From the NCBI RefSeq assembly GCF_000340215.1, contig NW_006921539.1:2471-66470 (forward strand): a stretch of DNA of 64,000 nucleotides, given 5' to 3'. Position 1 is the first letter of the stretch. Every line of letters begins with the position of its first letter. Positions 34,561-45,405 of the stretch are shown piece after piece. The translations under genes were made by a program, and so were the position numbers. Below the pieces are notes generated by a model. The model was not told where the DNA came from, searched no databases, and saw only the letters and a program-made list of their open reading frames with translations. The stretch is from Pseudocercospora fijiensis CIRAD86 (Eukaryota; Ascomycota; Dothideomycetes; Mycosphaerellales; Mycosphaerellaceae).

Positions 34561-37500
34561 CTATCTAGTAGCCGTATTAAGCGGTAGCTATGCCTAGTGT
34601 TCGGCTAGCCTTGCCTTACTATTTCGCGACGGAATCTACTCGTCGTTATCGTCGTCGTCGGTAGACGTAGAGTTACTATTATCTAGCCCTTTTAGTCGCT
34701 AAATCTGTCGCATCGCTATAAAGTAGTTAATAAGATCTTCGCTAATTCTCTACTATCCTTAATTGCGGAGCAGATTAGGAGTATAGCGGTATATTATATA
34801 AAGTTAGTTCTTCTTTTTTACGGTACTAACGAGCGACTAATACTACGGGATAGTACTATTCTAGATAAGGTTACTCGCGCTAACTAGGATAGCGGCTACC
34901 TACTTTACCTAGTATTAAGTAGTAGTGCTAGGTATTTTCTTCTATCGAACGGCTTAATAGATTTTGCTTTTATTGTAAGTAGGGAGGATGCGTATCTAAT
35001 TTATTATATAACGCCCTATACTGCACTTAAACTTTTACGTAATATCTAGGTAATCCCGACTAAGTAAGGCGAGTACGTCGAAATAGTACCTCGCCTACCT
35101 ACGCTATAGTCGGCGTTTCTAGCTATTGCGGCGAAAACCGTCGTCCTAGTTAAAGAGTAGCTAAAGGCGGGTTTGCTAGATAGCGGTAAATAAGGTAAAG
35201 CCGCCTTTTATAGCGTTACTACTACTGCCCCGGGCGACGATAATATTAGGTCTTCTATCCGTTATCCGATATACAAGGTCGTACGAAAAGCTATAGAGAC
35301 CGGCTCTCTCTTTATCGGTAACTTCCTTCGAGAAGAAGTAGCGTAACCGTACCTAATCCCCTAGGCGCTTATCGGGCTTTAAGAGTATATAGAGTATATA
35401 GCTAGTATAGTAGTATCTATATACCTAGCTTAATCGCTAAAGCGCCCGTTTAACGATATCTAGGTACTAATCCGAGTTATTATCCTCTTCTAAGTCGTTA
35501 CCCTTACGCTCCCTATACGCTACTCGATACGTTTAGTAAGCGGTAACGAATTAGTCGATCGTCTCCTTTATATAGTTATAGAAAGCTTGCTCTAGCCTTC
35601 CCGAACCGGTAGCCTAGAGCTAGCTATAGAGGAAGTCGGTAGTATAGGCGGTCTACTAGAGCGCGGTAGTATAGAAGCGTAGTTAAACCTAGTTAAAGAG
35701 ATCGGCTAGAAGCTAGGCGGCGTACGTAGTACGGAGGCTTGCTATAATATTTAAACCCCGACGACTTCCTTCCTACTCTCTATCGCCTACGCCTAACCGG
35801 TCGTAACGATTATAAGAGAGTCTATGCTTTATACTAAAGGAACTACTATTATAAGTCGTAGTTAGTAAGTCGAATAGTATATTAAGTATTGCCGACGTAG
35901 AGGCTTCCTTAACGGCGCGGGTTATACGATCGAGTTAGGCGGTATTTACGCCTATATTAACGGACCTTTACGAAAGGACTATATATATTGCAAAGAGCTA
36001 GCGGTTTAACTGTAAACGTATAAAGTCGACGACGTGCTTACTCTCGAGTACGAAGAAAGGCTAGTAAGTGCGACGCCCGTCTACTCCCTTAGTTAGGCTT
36101 AGGTAAGTTATAGGTAGATTAGGCTAATAGAGTAGGTTCTAGTAAGTGCGAACCTCTCCTTATACGCTAAAGGAAACAGTACTCGAGGCGTAGCTATCTA
36201 GCGTATTATACGCCTATATAATTTCCGCTTTAAAGGCGTCTAAGATACGAGCTCGGCGAAATGTAGTATCTTAGGTAATAAGGGAAGTAACGGCGGCTAC
36301 CTAGTCGATAGTAGACTAGGAGAATATAAGAAGCGGCAGTATTAACTAACTAAAAATAGGTTCTACTGTTCGGTTAATAGACGCGAAGAGATCCTTCGAT
36401 ATATTATATCCTTAGAAGAAGCCGATACTACTAAGCCGCTCTACGGACTTACGGAGTAGTTTGCCTTAGATACTATAAGCCTCTTATATACCGAACTACT
36501 AGTATACTTAAGGATGCTCGATATTAAGGCCGCTAGTCTTCGTAATACTATAGGCTATCTAGTAAAGGGCGATAAGCGGAGATACTACTACGTCTTCGAC
36601 TACTAGTCTAGTAGGGATATCTTCCTACGCGAGGTCGAACTAAGCGCGGTCTATATTACGATATATAGGGTTAAACTAGCGCTCGAGGGACTAATCGAGG
36701 AGTTCTTTAAGCTCTAGGGGAGTCTATGCCTCTAGACGGATTTTAGTCCTATACTATATAATAACTAGTTCTATATACCGCTAATATATATCTAAGTCTC
36801 GACGTAACCGACGTTCGATGCCCTACTATAAACAATACAGTCGTAGTATAGCTACGTCGACTATAGGGTCTTAATTTGCTAGTAGCGGATCTATAATATC
36901 GTAAGAGATTTTACTAACGTTACGATTATTGCCTTCTACGCCTTGTTTCTATCGAGTATATACGCGATTATATACTTACTAGAAGGATAGGGGATAATAT
37001 ACGAGCACTCGAGAAGGATAAGTATCGCGAAGCGTAGGAATAAGGATAGTATTAATAAAGTAAGCCTGTTTACGCTTGTTTATATAATAGCGACGTTGCC
37101 GGTCGATCTTCCGATTTCGATTCGCTTTAGGGAGTAGAAGGTTAGGGAAGAAGAGGTACGTATTAAATCTAGAAGTATTAAGTCTAGTCGCGATCCGTAT
37201 ATACTTATAGCGTTCGGGTCGTATCGGAGAGCGGCCTACTAGCATATACTACTCGTAAGTAATAGTCTTTATAAAGCGAGGTATATAGAATAACCGAATA
37301 CCGGCTCTATAGGTCGTAAGTAAAGTTATAGGGAGGAGAAGTGCGTTAATATCCTAGTATCGAGTAATGTAAAATAGCTAATTAGTAGATATAAGGCACG
37401 ACTTCTCGAGTAATAGGACCGTAGAAGGTACCCCGTTAATCTACCTAGCGAGGAGTCTACGCTAGTCGACGCCTCGGAGCTACTTATATATATACGTCGG

Positions 37501-39450
37501 GAGCTTGCTATACTCTACGACGTACGTAAGTATATCTAGGAGCTAGTAAAGTTAACTTTAGGCGAAGGTAGCGGTAGTGCCTTTAGTAACGAATTCTACG
37601 AGTATAACTTTAGGCGGTATCGGCTCCTCTTTTTCCGCGTCCGTATCCTAGTCTTAGGAATACTTATAAGAGTAACTATCTATAGCGAGCGCTTAGTAAA
37701 GTACTATCCGACTATAAGGGGTCGATATAATAGGTAGGTTGTCTAGTTCCTCGTTAGAATTAACCCTAGCGTCGCTACTCGAAGGACTACTTAAATCCGA
37801 TTAGATTAAACTACTAGTTACCGAAGGTGCTTGCGAGCTTTCGAGCGTAACGTCGCTATTATCGTCTTAACCCTACCGACCTTGCGGTAGCGTAGGTCGT
37901 AGCGGTAGTAGGGGTTCTAGTAAGGTAGGGCGCGGGTTACGCCCTCTAGAATTTAGCCGAATACGTAGTAGGAGCCCGCGTTATAGCTACGATAGGTAAG
38001 CTCTAGGACGAGGCCTTTATAAGCTCTCTCTTAAATTAGACCTAGTAATACTATCTCTTAATCTAGACAGGCTTTGCCTTAAGCTAGGGCTAGGAATACT
38101 GTCTCTAGAATTAGACTTAGATATACTCGCGCTTGCGATCGGTCGACTACGCTATACCGAGGCTAGTAGTTAATTCGTCCTGTCTCTTAAAGTAGGCAAC
38201 GAGGGGCTCTCTAGAATAGGAGGGAAGGAGAGACTTCTTCGAGAAGTCGGCGAAGTAGGTTAAGTAGCGGACTTCGAAGCTAGTAATAGGGGAGAATAAG
38301 CTACGCTTACTTAGGAGTCTAGCTTAGACGGCGTCGTAGGTAACGAGGGGCTCTCTAGAATAGGAGGGAAGGAGAGACTTCTTTAAGGAGTTAGCGAAGT
38401 AGGTTAAGTAGCGGACTTCGAAGCTAGTAATAGGGAAGAATAAGCTACGCTTCCTTAGAAGTTAGGCTTAGGCGGCGTCGCTAGTATAGAAGCTAGCGGG
38501 GAAGGCGTCGCTAGTATAGAAGCTAGCTAGGAAGGCGTCGCTAGTATAGAAGCTAGCGCGGGAGGTATCGCTAGTATAGAAGCTAGCTAGGGAGGTATCG
38601 CTAGTATAGAAGCTAGCTAGGGAGGTGTCGCTAGTATAGAAGCTAGCTAGGGAGATATCGCTAGTATAGAAGCTAGCGCGGGAGGTATCGCTAGTATAGA
38701 AGCTAGCGCGGAAGATATCGCTAGTATAGAAGCTAGCGCGGGAGGTATCGCTAGTATAGAAGCTAGCGCGGGAGGTATCGCTAGTATAGAAGCTAGCGCT
38801 AGTAGGGATTATACTATAGCGGACGAAGGGGGTCTAGTAGCTATCGGAGTAAGGCGGTAAACTATTCTACGTAGGGTAAGAGGACCTATATACGAAGGGA
38901 GAGTATTAGATAGGTATACTAGTTAAGTGCTATCTATTTTAGGGAGAAGGGGACGTAGAGGAGCCCGCCGAATAGCTAACCGAGGCTAGTCGTAGGTAGG
39001 GATAGCCTATACGATCGATTGTTAAACGAGCGACGTAGAAGTACTATCCCTTAGAGCAGAGCTAGCGGCGTTAGCTCTAGCGAATTAATCGACTACTACG
39101 ATAATATCGTCGATCTCGAGCTAGTTAATATAGGTAGCGAGGAGCTATAGCCTATCTCTAGTATTTGTACGCGGCGCTATCTATAAAGAGAGCGGTAGTA
39201 GTCGTAGTACTAGGAGAAGTAGCTATCCCTAACTAGCCGAATAGTACTAACTCTAGAGTGTTTAACTACCTACTACGCCTATTTAGCTACAAAGTAGAGG
39301 GTTAATATAGGGAATAGGTTAGGTAGCCGAGGAGGTAGACGATATAGCGGCTAGATATAGTAGTAGCGTAGACGAAGAAGATACTACGCCTAGGTCTTAC
39401 TCGGCTTACTATACTTTCTTCTAGGCTCGTCGTAGAGCCGTACTCGCTAA
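34561..39450 (+). pseudogene. Very long ORF, about 1630 codons, unknown function, in-phase 10-residue repeats
   Basis: Codon-by-codon reading from 34561 to TAA at 39448-39450 stays in one frame with only RIP-type stops. Residues 1-430: mixed alpha/beta-like sequence with REDAYLIYYITPYTALKLL. Around residues 430-560: a Cys/His-containing part (YIKYCRRRGFL...YIYCKELAV) that could be a zinc finger like that of OrsD/DUF3505 proteins, a weak suggestion. Residues 600-950: an aromatic-rich region (RYYYVFDY, FDALL). Residues about 1310-1415: eleven repeats with core Y-R-S-Q. An Arg/Gln/Ser-rich C-terminus follows. The true start is not certain; the frame may begin after an upstream intron. Confidence 0.65.
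38478..38803 (+). repeat. 30-bp minisatellite, 11 units
   Basis: In the plus-strand frame each unit codes for R-x-R-stop-Y-R-S-stop-x-G, where the stops are TAG from probable CAG or TGG. The ancestral repeat was therefore Arg/Ser/Gln-rich. Confidence 0.95.
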
Positions 39451-39531
39451 CTTCCTCGCAGTACGTTCGGCCTTCTTCTTCCGCTCTTCCTCTTTAGTAC
39501 CGAGTAGCTTACGCTATCCTTTAGGCAGCAT
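39060..39531 (-). pseudogene. Small Lys/Arg/Glu-rich ORF (copy 2)
   Basis: ATG is the complement of 39529-39531; here the start reads M-L-P-K-G where copies 1 and 1b read M-P-P-K-G. About 40 strongly charged residues are followed by RRA-W-KKV-type sequence with RIP stops and then Ser/Leu-rich sequence. It overlaps the end of the long ORF antisense. The open frame can be followed further left, toward the minisatellite, so its end is undefined. Confidence 0.45.
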
Positions 39532-39814
39532 CGTGTTAATTCCGTTAATAGCGGAGGGCAAAGCTTATATATAAGCCGCGCTAATAAGTATAGAATTCGA
39601 GGAGGTAGTAGTTCTATCTCGCGGAAACTACTAATACTAGAAAGGGCTACCCCTTTCTAGCGATATATTTTATATATAAGAGAGCAAGGAATAGCAGCGT
39701 AGTATATTTTGTATATAAAGTAGTACGTATAAGCAGGTTCGTGTACTACCTACGGCCTTCCCGTAGACGTTATAAAACCTAAAGTCTAGCAATTAAAGGA
39801 TACCGTAAACAACT

Positions 39815-40460
39815 CAAAACTTTAGGTACGCACCTAAAACTAGGCGTTTTAGGTACGTACTAAAAGTTTTAAGTTGTTCCTCTATCGGACTGTAGGATAA
39901 GTAAACCTAAAGAGTATTATAGGTAGGTCTGTTATTAAAGGTAAAAGTCCTTACTAGGCGATAGGCGGAGTAATACGAGATACGGGGTAAGGTTCGTAGT
40001 AGCCTTCCGTAATAGCGAAGGAAGGCTATTTAATTAGATAGTTAGCTAGGTTCTAATAATGTTTAATTAATATCGGGCAGATAGGTTAGCTAGATTTCGG
40101 GAAAGGGTACCTCGTATACTTAATATAAGACTAAAAGTATAGCTAAGAAGATAGGTAAATCCCTACTTACGGAACCGGAGGGTAAGGGGTAGGGGAATGC
40201 GTACCTCGTATATTTCTTAACTAGAAGCGCTCCGTCGCGTTCTAACGGAGCGAGGGCCGTATCGCTAGTTATAGCTAATTAGCTAGACGCGGGCGCGGTC
40301 GAGATACGACTTAGAATGCGAACGCCTTCTTACTTTAATATTTCTTAAGCGCTTCGTCGTATTCTAGCGAAGCGGCTTACTAACTAGAAGCGCTTCGTCG
40401 TATCCTAACGAAGCGGCTTGCTAACTAGAAGCGCTTCGTCGTATCCTAACGAAGCGGCTT
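39815..40460. repeat. Foldback, GC-rich hairpins; no gene
   Basis: The AACTTTAGGTACGCACC foldback is at 39815-39877, the AGCCTTC/GAAGGCT hairpin at about 40000-40027, and GCTCCGT/ACGGAGC at 40230-40252. Three tandem GCGCTTCGT...CGAAGCGGC hairpins at about 40348-40460 compare with two in the other copies. Confidence 0.78.
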
Positions 40461-40469
40461 AACGATATC

Positions 40470-41690
40470 CTTATCCTTACTGCGACTACTAAGACGTATA
40501 AATTCTTCCTCGAATATAGCGATATAATATAAAAACTAGTCGATAGCGTAGTTAGTCTAATAAGCGATAATTATTAGTAGATCTCACTTGTTCTAGTTCT
40601 CGAGCATTACTTTAATAGCTTATATAGAGACATAGGTCTTACTAGTACCGGGTAGGCCTTAAATAATAGCAAGACGCGCCGTTAGAATACGACGGAGCGC
40701 TTCTAGTTAGGAGGCGTCTAGAGCACTATTAGGCTTAGAAGGCTAGTGCTTAACTATATTAATATTCTCGAAGCTCTCGTTAGAGTTATTAACTAGGATA
40801 GAGCTTAGATCTCGCTTCGGCTATACTTTAATATACTTAGGCGCCGAAATATAAGGCTATATACTAACGAGGTACTCTAATAAGGGGAAACCCTCGCGTA
40901 TTATACGCTAAAGGCTAAGCAAGGTATACCGATTAGCTTCGAAAAGTCCGCTATAGTCCTCTACTATAAGATATTCTATAGTAGGATCTAGCTCTAACTC
41001 CTCGGGACGGGCAAAGGCGAGATTAGGCTTAGGTAGATTCTACTAAAGTCCCTCTAGTAGTCGAGCGGCAATAGTAGCGATAATAGCGCGAGATACGAAC
41101 TTGTTATTTATTAGTATAAGAACGACTAAGCTACCGGCGATAAGGCGCTTTAACTATTCCTATAGAACTTTCTTACTAGTGCGGAGGAGACTAAAAGTAA
41201 CGCGGATAGCGAAGCTACGTATAGACAAAGTCGCGCTATAGATATAAACCTACTTAGGTTAGTATATAACGGGCGGCGCGTTAAAGGGGTAAAGGCGAGA
41301 CTAACCTTCGTATAGATACCGACTTTGCTATTAAATGCGTCCTTAGCGGTATATAGAGTATAGCGAGTTATTAAAACTGCTTCGCGAAGGCCGCGGAGGG
41401 CATCTTCGCGGTTCCTATAGAACTTTCTTACTAGTACGGAGGAGACTAAAAGTAACGCGGACGGCGAAGCTATATATAGACAAAGTCGCGCCGTAGATAT
41501 AAACCTACTTAGGTTAGTATATAACGAGCGGCGCGTTAAAGGGGTAAAGGCGAGACTAACCTTAGTATAGATACCGACTTTGCTATTAAATACGTCCTTA
41601 GCGGCATATAGAGTATAGCGAGTTATTAAGACTACTTTGCGAAGGCCGCGGAGGGCATCTTCGCGGTATAGCTTATAGAGAGTACTCTAA
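40470..41690 (-). pseudogene. SF1 helicase (ZNFX1/Hrr1/SAD-3-like), N-terminal half
   Basis: Reading on the minus strand: a segment V-V-L-x-x-N-N-K-F with A-R-L-L-E-G-L; then D-P-T-I-E-Y-L-I-V-E-D-Y-S-G and S-L-x-R-I-I-R-E-G-F-P-L, which match the pre-helicase block of ZNFX1/Hrr1-type proteins; then L-D-A-S-x-L-E-A-L (Q-motif-like); Walker A G-L-P-G-T-S-K-T at 40635-40658; and motif Ia with T-N-x-A-I-D followed by F-I-R-L-S-S-R-S-K-D. The frame then ends in the hairpin array, with motif II onward missing. Family members (S. pombe Hrr1, Neurospora SAD-3) act in RNA silencing; a silencing role here is inference. Confidence 0.68.
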
Positions 41691-42408
41691 GAGAATAGTT
41701 CTATAAGGGAGGCGATAAATAGTAAATAGGGCTCGTCGACGTCGCGCGCGAGGGCGAGCGTTCCTATCGCTAGTTATAGCTAATTAGCCCGCGGCTCTTA
41801 CCGTATCGCTAGTTATAGCTAATTAGCCCGACGCGGGCGTAGTCGAGATACGACTAAGAATACGACCGCCTTCTTGTTTAGCTCGTAATATACGTAGGTA
41901 GCCTACGAGTAGGCGCGAGAATATATTCTTTTATACCTTCGATATTATAATATCGAATAAATAGAGAATAGTTCTATAAGGGAGGCGATAAATAGTAAAT
42001 AGGGCTCGTCGACGTCGCGCGCGAGGGCGAGCGTTCCTATCGCTAGTTATAGCTAATTAGCCCGCGGCCCTTGCCGTATCGCTAGTTATAGCTAATTAGC
42101 CCGACGCGGGCGCATTCGAGATACGACTTAGAATACGACCGCCTTCTTATTTAGCTCGTAATATACGTAGGCGGCCTGCGAGCAGGCGCGAGAATATATT
42201 CTTTTATACCTTCGATATTATAATATCGAATAAATAGAGAATAGTTCTATAAGGGAGGCGATAAATAGTAAATAAGGCTCGTCGACGTCGCGCGCGAGGG
42301 CGAGCGTTCCTATCGCTAGTTATAGCTAATTAGCCCGCGGCCCTTACCGTATCGCTAGTTATAGCTAATTAGCCCGACGCCGGCGCCCTACTATACGCCC
42401 GCTATACG
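41690..42408. repeat. About 272-bp tandem repeats with palindrome
   Basis: Units are keyed at about 41736, 42008 and 42280; the perfect palindrome TTCGATATTATAATATCGAA recurs near 41938 and 42208. The array directly precedes the telomeric tract. Confidence 0.9.
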
Positions 42409-42440
42409 CCTAACCCTAACTCTAAAGTGCCCTATAGTAG
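42409..42440 (+). repeat. Telomeric tract and shared end block
   Basis: CCTAACCCTAACTCTAAA (one unit mutated) followed by GTGCCCTATAGTAG. The same block follows the telomeric tract at the end of all four unit copies, after which the sequences diverge. Confidence 0.9.
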
Positions 42441-45379
42441 CTAGCCTAGAGAACTACTATATAAAGGGAACCTTCCTAGCGTATATTTTTAGCAGCCTAA
42501 AGATACTAGCTACGTAGGTATCGAAGGAATTCTTAACAAGCTCTACCTTTTAGGCGTTTAATACCGCCTATAAGAATACCTTGTTCGAGATATAGAAGGA
42601 GTTCTTAAATCTAAGTATTTAGATAAAGAAAAAGGAGTACGAATTACTCCTATACCTTCTATTAGACAAAGAACTCTCTATTAAAGCTTAGGCCGAGATA
42701 GAGACGATCTTTAATCGTCTTAAAGATGTCTATTAAACTCCGAATCTAAATAAGGAGGGACACTTTATATTAAGCCCTATCTTCGCAAACGAGCTTAATA
42801 AGATTAAAGAATACGGACTCGACCTTTATAGAAAGGTAATAAGTCTCGGCTTTGTAAAGTACTCGAAAGAACGTACAGTTCGGGTATAGAAACAAGTTGC
42901 TTTAAGTAAGGCAGATACGATAATAAAAGACCTGCCTACGCTTAATATTAAAGCGACGATTGCCGAAGTAGTATAGTAAGCACTTAAAAAACAAACTACT
43001 AAACTACGAGGTTCGTATAGACGTACTAATTTAAGTACTATACTAACGACTTAAAGGTACTAAACCTAAACCTAAGCTAAAGACGAAAGCAAAGCTACTA
43101 GTTAAAACTAAGAAGGAAAGGCAAGGAAAAGGGATAGGAAAGAAGTAAAAGAAGCGGAAATAAGGTAGATTCTCTCTTCGCCTAATAGGTTTAAACCGTT
43201 AGACGTCTCTTCTTTACCTAGGCGGTTTTTTATATCTAGTTTAGACACTTAAGCAAAGTACTTACTATTAAATTCCTCTTTATTATACCTCGACAGTATA
43301 TTGCTTAGTATATGCGAAATATTTAAATGTCCTAGCGTATCTCTACCTCGAGATATCGAATAGCGATTGTCCTTTAACGGAAAATATATCTTTACCTCTA
43401 AATTAGATAGAAAACTACCCCTTTAAGCCCAGACAAAGGCAGAAAGAACGATTAGGTTAGCCTTATTCTTTAAAGGACAAACGGACCGGGACTACAACCT
43501 AACGTTCTATATCAAATTAGGCTAGTTACCGCTAGCGAATATCTAACTAGATTTAGTACTAGGCGTAACGAGAGCCTAGCTTACAAACTAGACAAAGAAC
43601 CTGCCTAATAAGCTATTCTATCTAGTCAAAACTAAGGATATATTAGACTTTCTTTATAGGAATAAGTACCTATTAAAAGTAACCGATAAAAACTTAGGCC
43701 TAGCGATAATAACAAAGACCTAGCATATAGAACAAGCCCGTAAGCATTTAGAAAATAGCGACGCTTACGTCTAGCTCCTAGACTAGGAAATAGAACCGAT
43801 CCTTAAAGATTTTAGAACACTACTCTTTATATTCGAATAGCCTACGTCTATAGAGAAATAGCTTAAGACGACAACTGCTAAACTGCTAAGGTTCTACACA
43901 ATTCCGGAAATGTGTAGGAACCCGATAGCTTCTAGACCTGTTATCCCGTCTTATAGCCAGATTACAAGCCGATACTTAGAAGTAGCAGACTACTACCTTT
44001 AGAAACTACTGCCGCAATATCCGTAGATTTTAGATTCGACTAAAACTCCCATTTACGATATACGATAGTACTAAGACAGCCTAGAAGGCGTATACTTTAT
44101 AATAGGCGATGTAAGCGCTATATATACAAATATACCCCCGAAAGATACTATTCGAATCTATAAGAGCCTCTTATAGAAATCAGATATTAACTTAGAAGGC
44201 TATACGGTAGATTCTATTATAAGCTTACTATAGTTTGTCTTAGAATACAACTTCTTCTGCTACGAGAAAGAGATCTTTAAGCAAGTAAGTAGCTTAGCTA
44301 TAGGAACGTCCTACGCCCCGGTAGTAGCAAACCTATACTATGCTTTTTTCGAAAGAGCTCTCCTCCCTAGACACCCGAAGATTCGCTTCTATAAACGCTA
44401 TATAGACGATATCTTCTTACTATTTAAAGGGACAGAAGAAGAACTTGTTAGCCTATAATTAGCCTTTATTATTAAAGGACTAACGATTAATTAGGAACAT
44501 TCGAAAACAAGCACGCACTTTCTAGATGTGCTTCTGCTTAACGAATCTAATAGGCTAGTAACTTCGATATATCGCAAGTTTCTAAACAAGTATATATATA
44601 TCCCGTAGTCCTCGTTATATCCCGAAAGTATTAAGACGGCCTTTGTTAAAGTAGAAAGGACTAGAATACGTACGCTTTACTAAAAAGACTTAGACTTCTA
44701 TAGCGTAGAGAAGTTCTTTTTCGCAAACCTACTTAGGAGAGGATATCCTAAGAAGACGCTTTTAAACTAGTTCTCTAAACCCCTAGGTAATATAAGGGTA
44801 CAAGAGGTAAAACAAGACAAGTCTCTACTACCGTCTTATTATAATCTAGTATAGGAATACATTAGTACTATACAGCTTAGTTAGGAGTTTCTAAAGAACT
44901 GCCGCGACGCTAAAATAACGCTTCCGGCTTCGATTAGTAAAGGCTTCCTCCTTAGCTTAAAGAGAACTCGTAATTTCTACGACCTCTTTAATAAGACTAA
45001 CTTAACAATCCTAGAATAGGACTCAACACTCTCGATACCCTAGCGATAGGCTTCGATATAGTATATACGAGTATAGTATAGCCTTTTAGGTATTAGGTAT
45101 ATACGGGTCTAAGTACCGAGTATAGTAGAAATATAGCGAGTATACGAGCTAGAGGAGAAAGATTTCGATCGAGTACCCTCTATAGTAGTAGAAAACCTAT
45201 AGATCTGCTATATAAAGTACGAGTTAGACCCTTCTCGAAGGGGACTATACCCTCCGAAAGTGTACCTATACTTATACTCCGAGGATAGTTCCTCGAAGGG
45301 AATACGTAGTACTAGATATCTCGGCTTATAGGGAAACGGTTATCGCTTAGTCGAATAGTTACTAGGTTCAAAACCCTAA
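42434..45379 (+). pseudogene. Penelope-type reverse transcriptase ORF, about 980 codons
   Basis: The frame can be followed from ATA at 42434 (possibly ATG before RIP) to a TAA at 45377-45379 supplied by the telomeric repeat itself. N-terminal third: charged, with F-N-R-L-K-D-V-Y and a Lys-rich tail (KPKLKTKAK is in a neighbouring frame). RT: D-V-S-A-I-Y-T-N-I-P-P at 44108-44140 (Penelope hallmark YTNIP), G-T-S-Y-A-P-x-x-A-N-L-Y at 44303-44338, and catalytic Y-I-D-D at 44399-44410, which is intact. A basic thumb follows, then T-H-F-L-D-V-L. Stops are about 30 TAG/TAA, mostly at Trp/Gln. Many CpA are kept, so RIP was lighter here. Confidence 0.82.
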
Positions 45380-45405
45380 CCCCTAACCCTAACCTAACCC
45401 TAGCC
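45373..45405 (+). repeat. Interstitial telomeric tract at 3' end of the Penelope-like element
   Basis: Slightly irregular CCCTAA units (CCCTAACCCCTAACCCTAACC, broken by one extra C and one missing C), as is usual for interstitial telomeric sequence. Confidence 0.9.

Larger units (their letters stand above)
25230..42440. repeat. Subtelomeric multi-gene unit, copy 2 (most complete)
   Basis: About 17 kb. From 28045 it is matched by window positions 1-14257; its left part (25230-28044) is unique within this window because copy 1 is cut by the edge, so the true left end is unknown. It holds eight ORF relics on both strands, at least seven foldback elements, and ends in 272-bp tandem repeats, a CCCTAA tract and the block AGTGCCCTATAGTA. 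Confidence 0.9.
42434..45405 (+). mobile_element. Penelope-like retroelement lacking a visible endonuclease, bounded by CCCTAA
   Basis: One long frame with a Penelope-type reverse transcriptase occupies nearly the whole element. No GIY-YIG signature was found downstream of the RT, where endonuclease-bearing Penelope elements carry it. CCCTAA tracts in the same orientation lie at both ends (42409-42426 and 45373-45405). Established knowledge: endonuclease-deficient Penelope-like elements (Athena, Coprina) attach to telomeres, with priming by the G-rich 3' overhang. That would place CCCTAA after the 3' end of the sense strand and, after recapping, before the 5' end, as seen here. Confidence 0.8.

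Noticed and set aside
36979..37245. 88-codon minus-strand frame
   Set aside because: Shadow of the long plus-strand ORF, whose frame is continuous here in both copies.
34561..39450. RecQ-type telomere-linked helicase (TLH)
   Set aside because: No Walker A, DEAH or RecQ motifs can be read in the long ORF; only subtelomeric location suggests it.
25230..42440. Starship giant transposon
   Set aside because: No tyrosine recombinase (DUF3435) frame was recognised at either edge, and the left edge is undefined.
42434..45379. Telomerase reverse transcriptase
   Set aside because: The YTNIP, GTSYAP and YIDD set is Penelope-type; no TERT-specific T motif or RNA-binding region was recognised.
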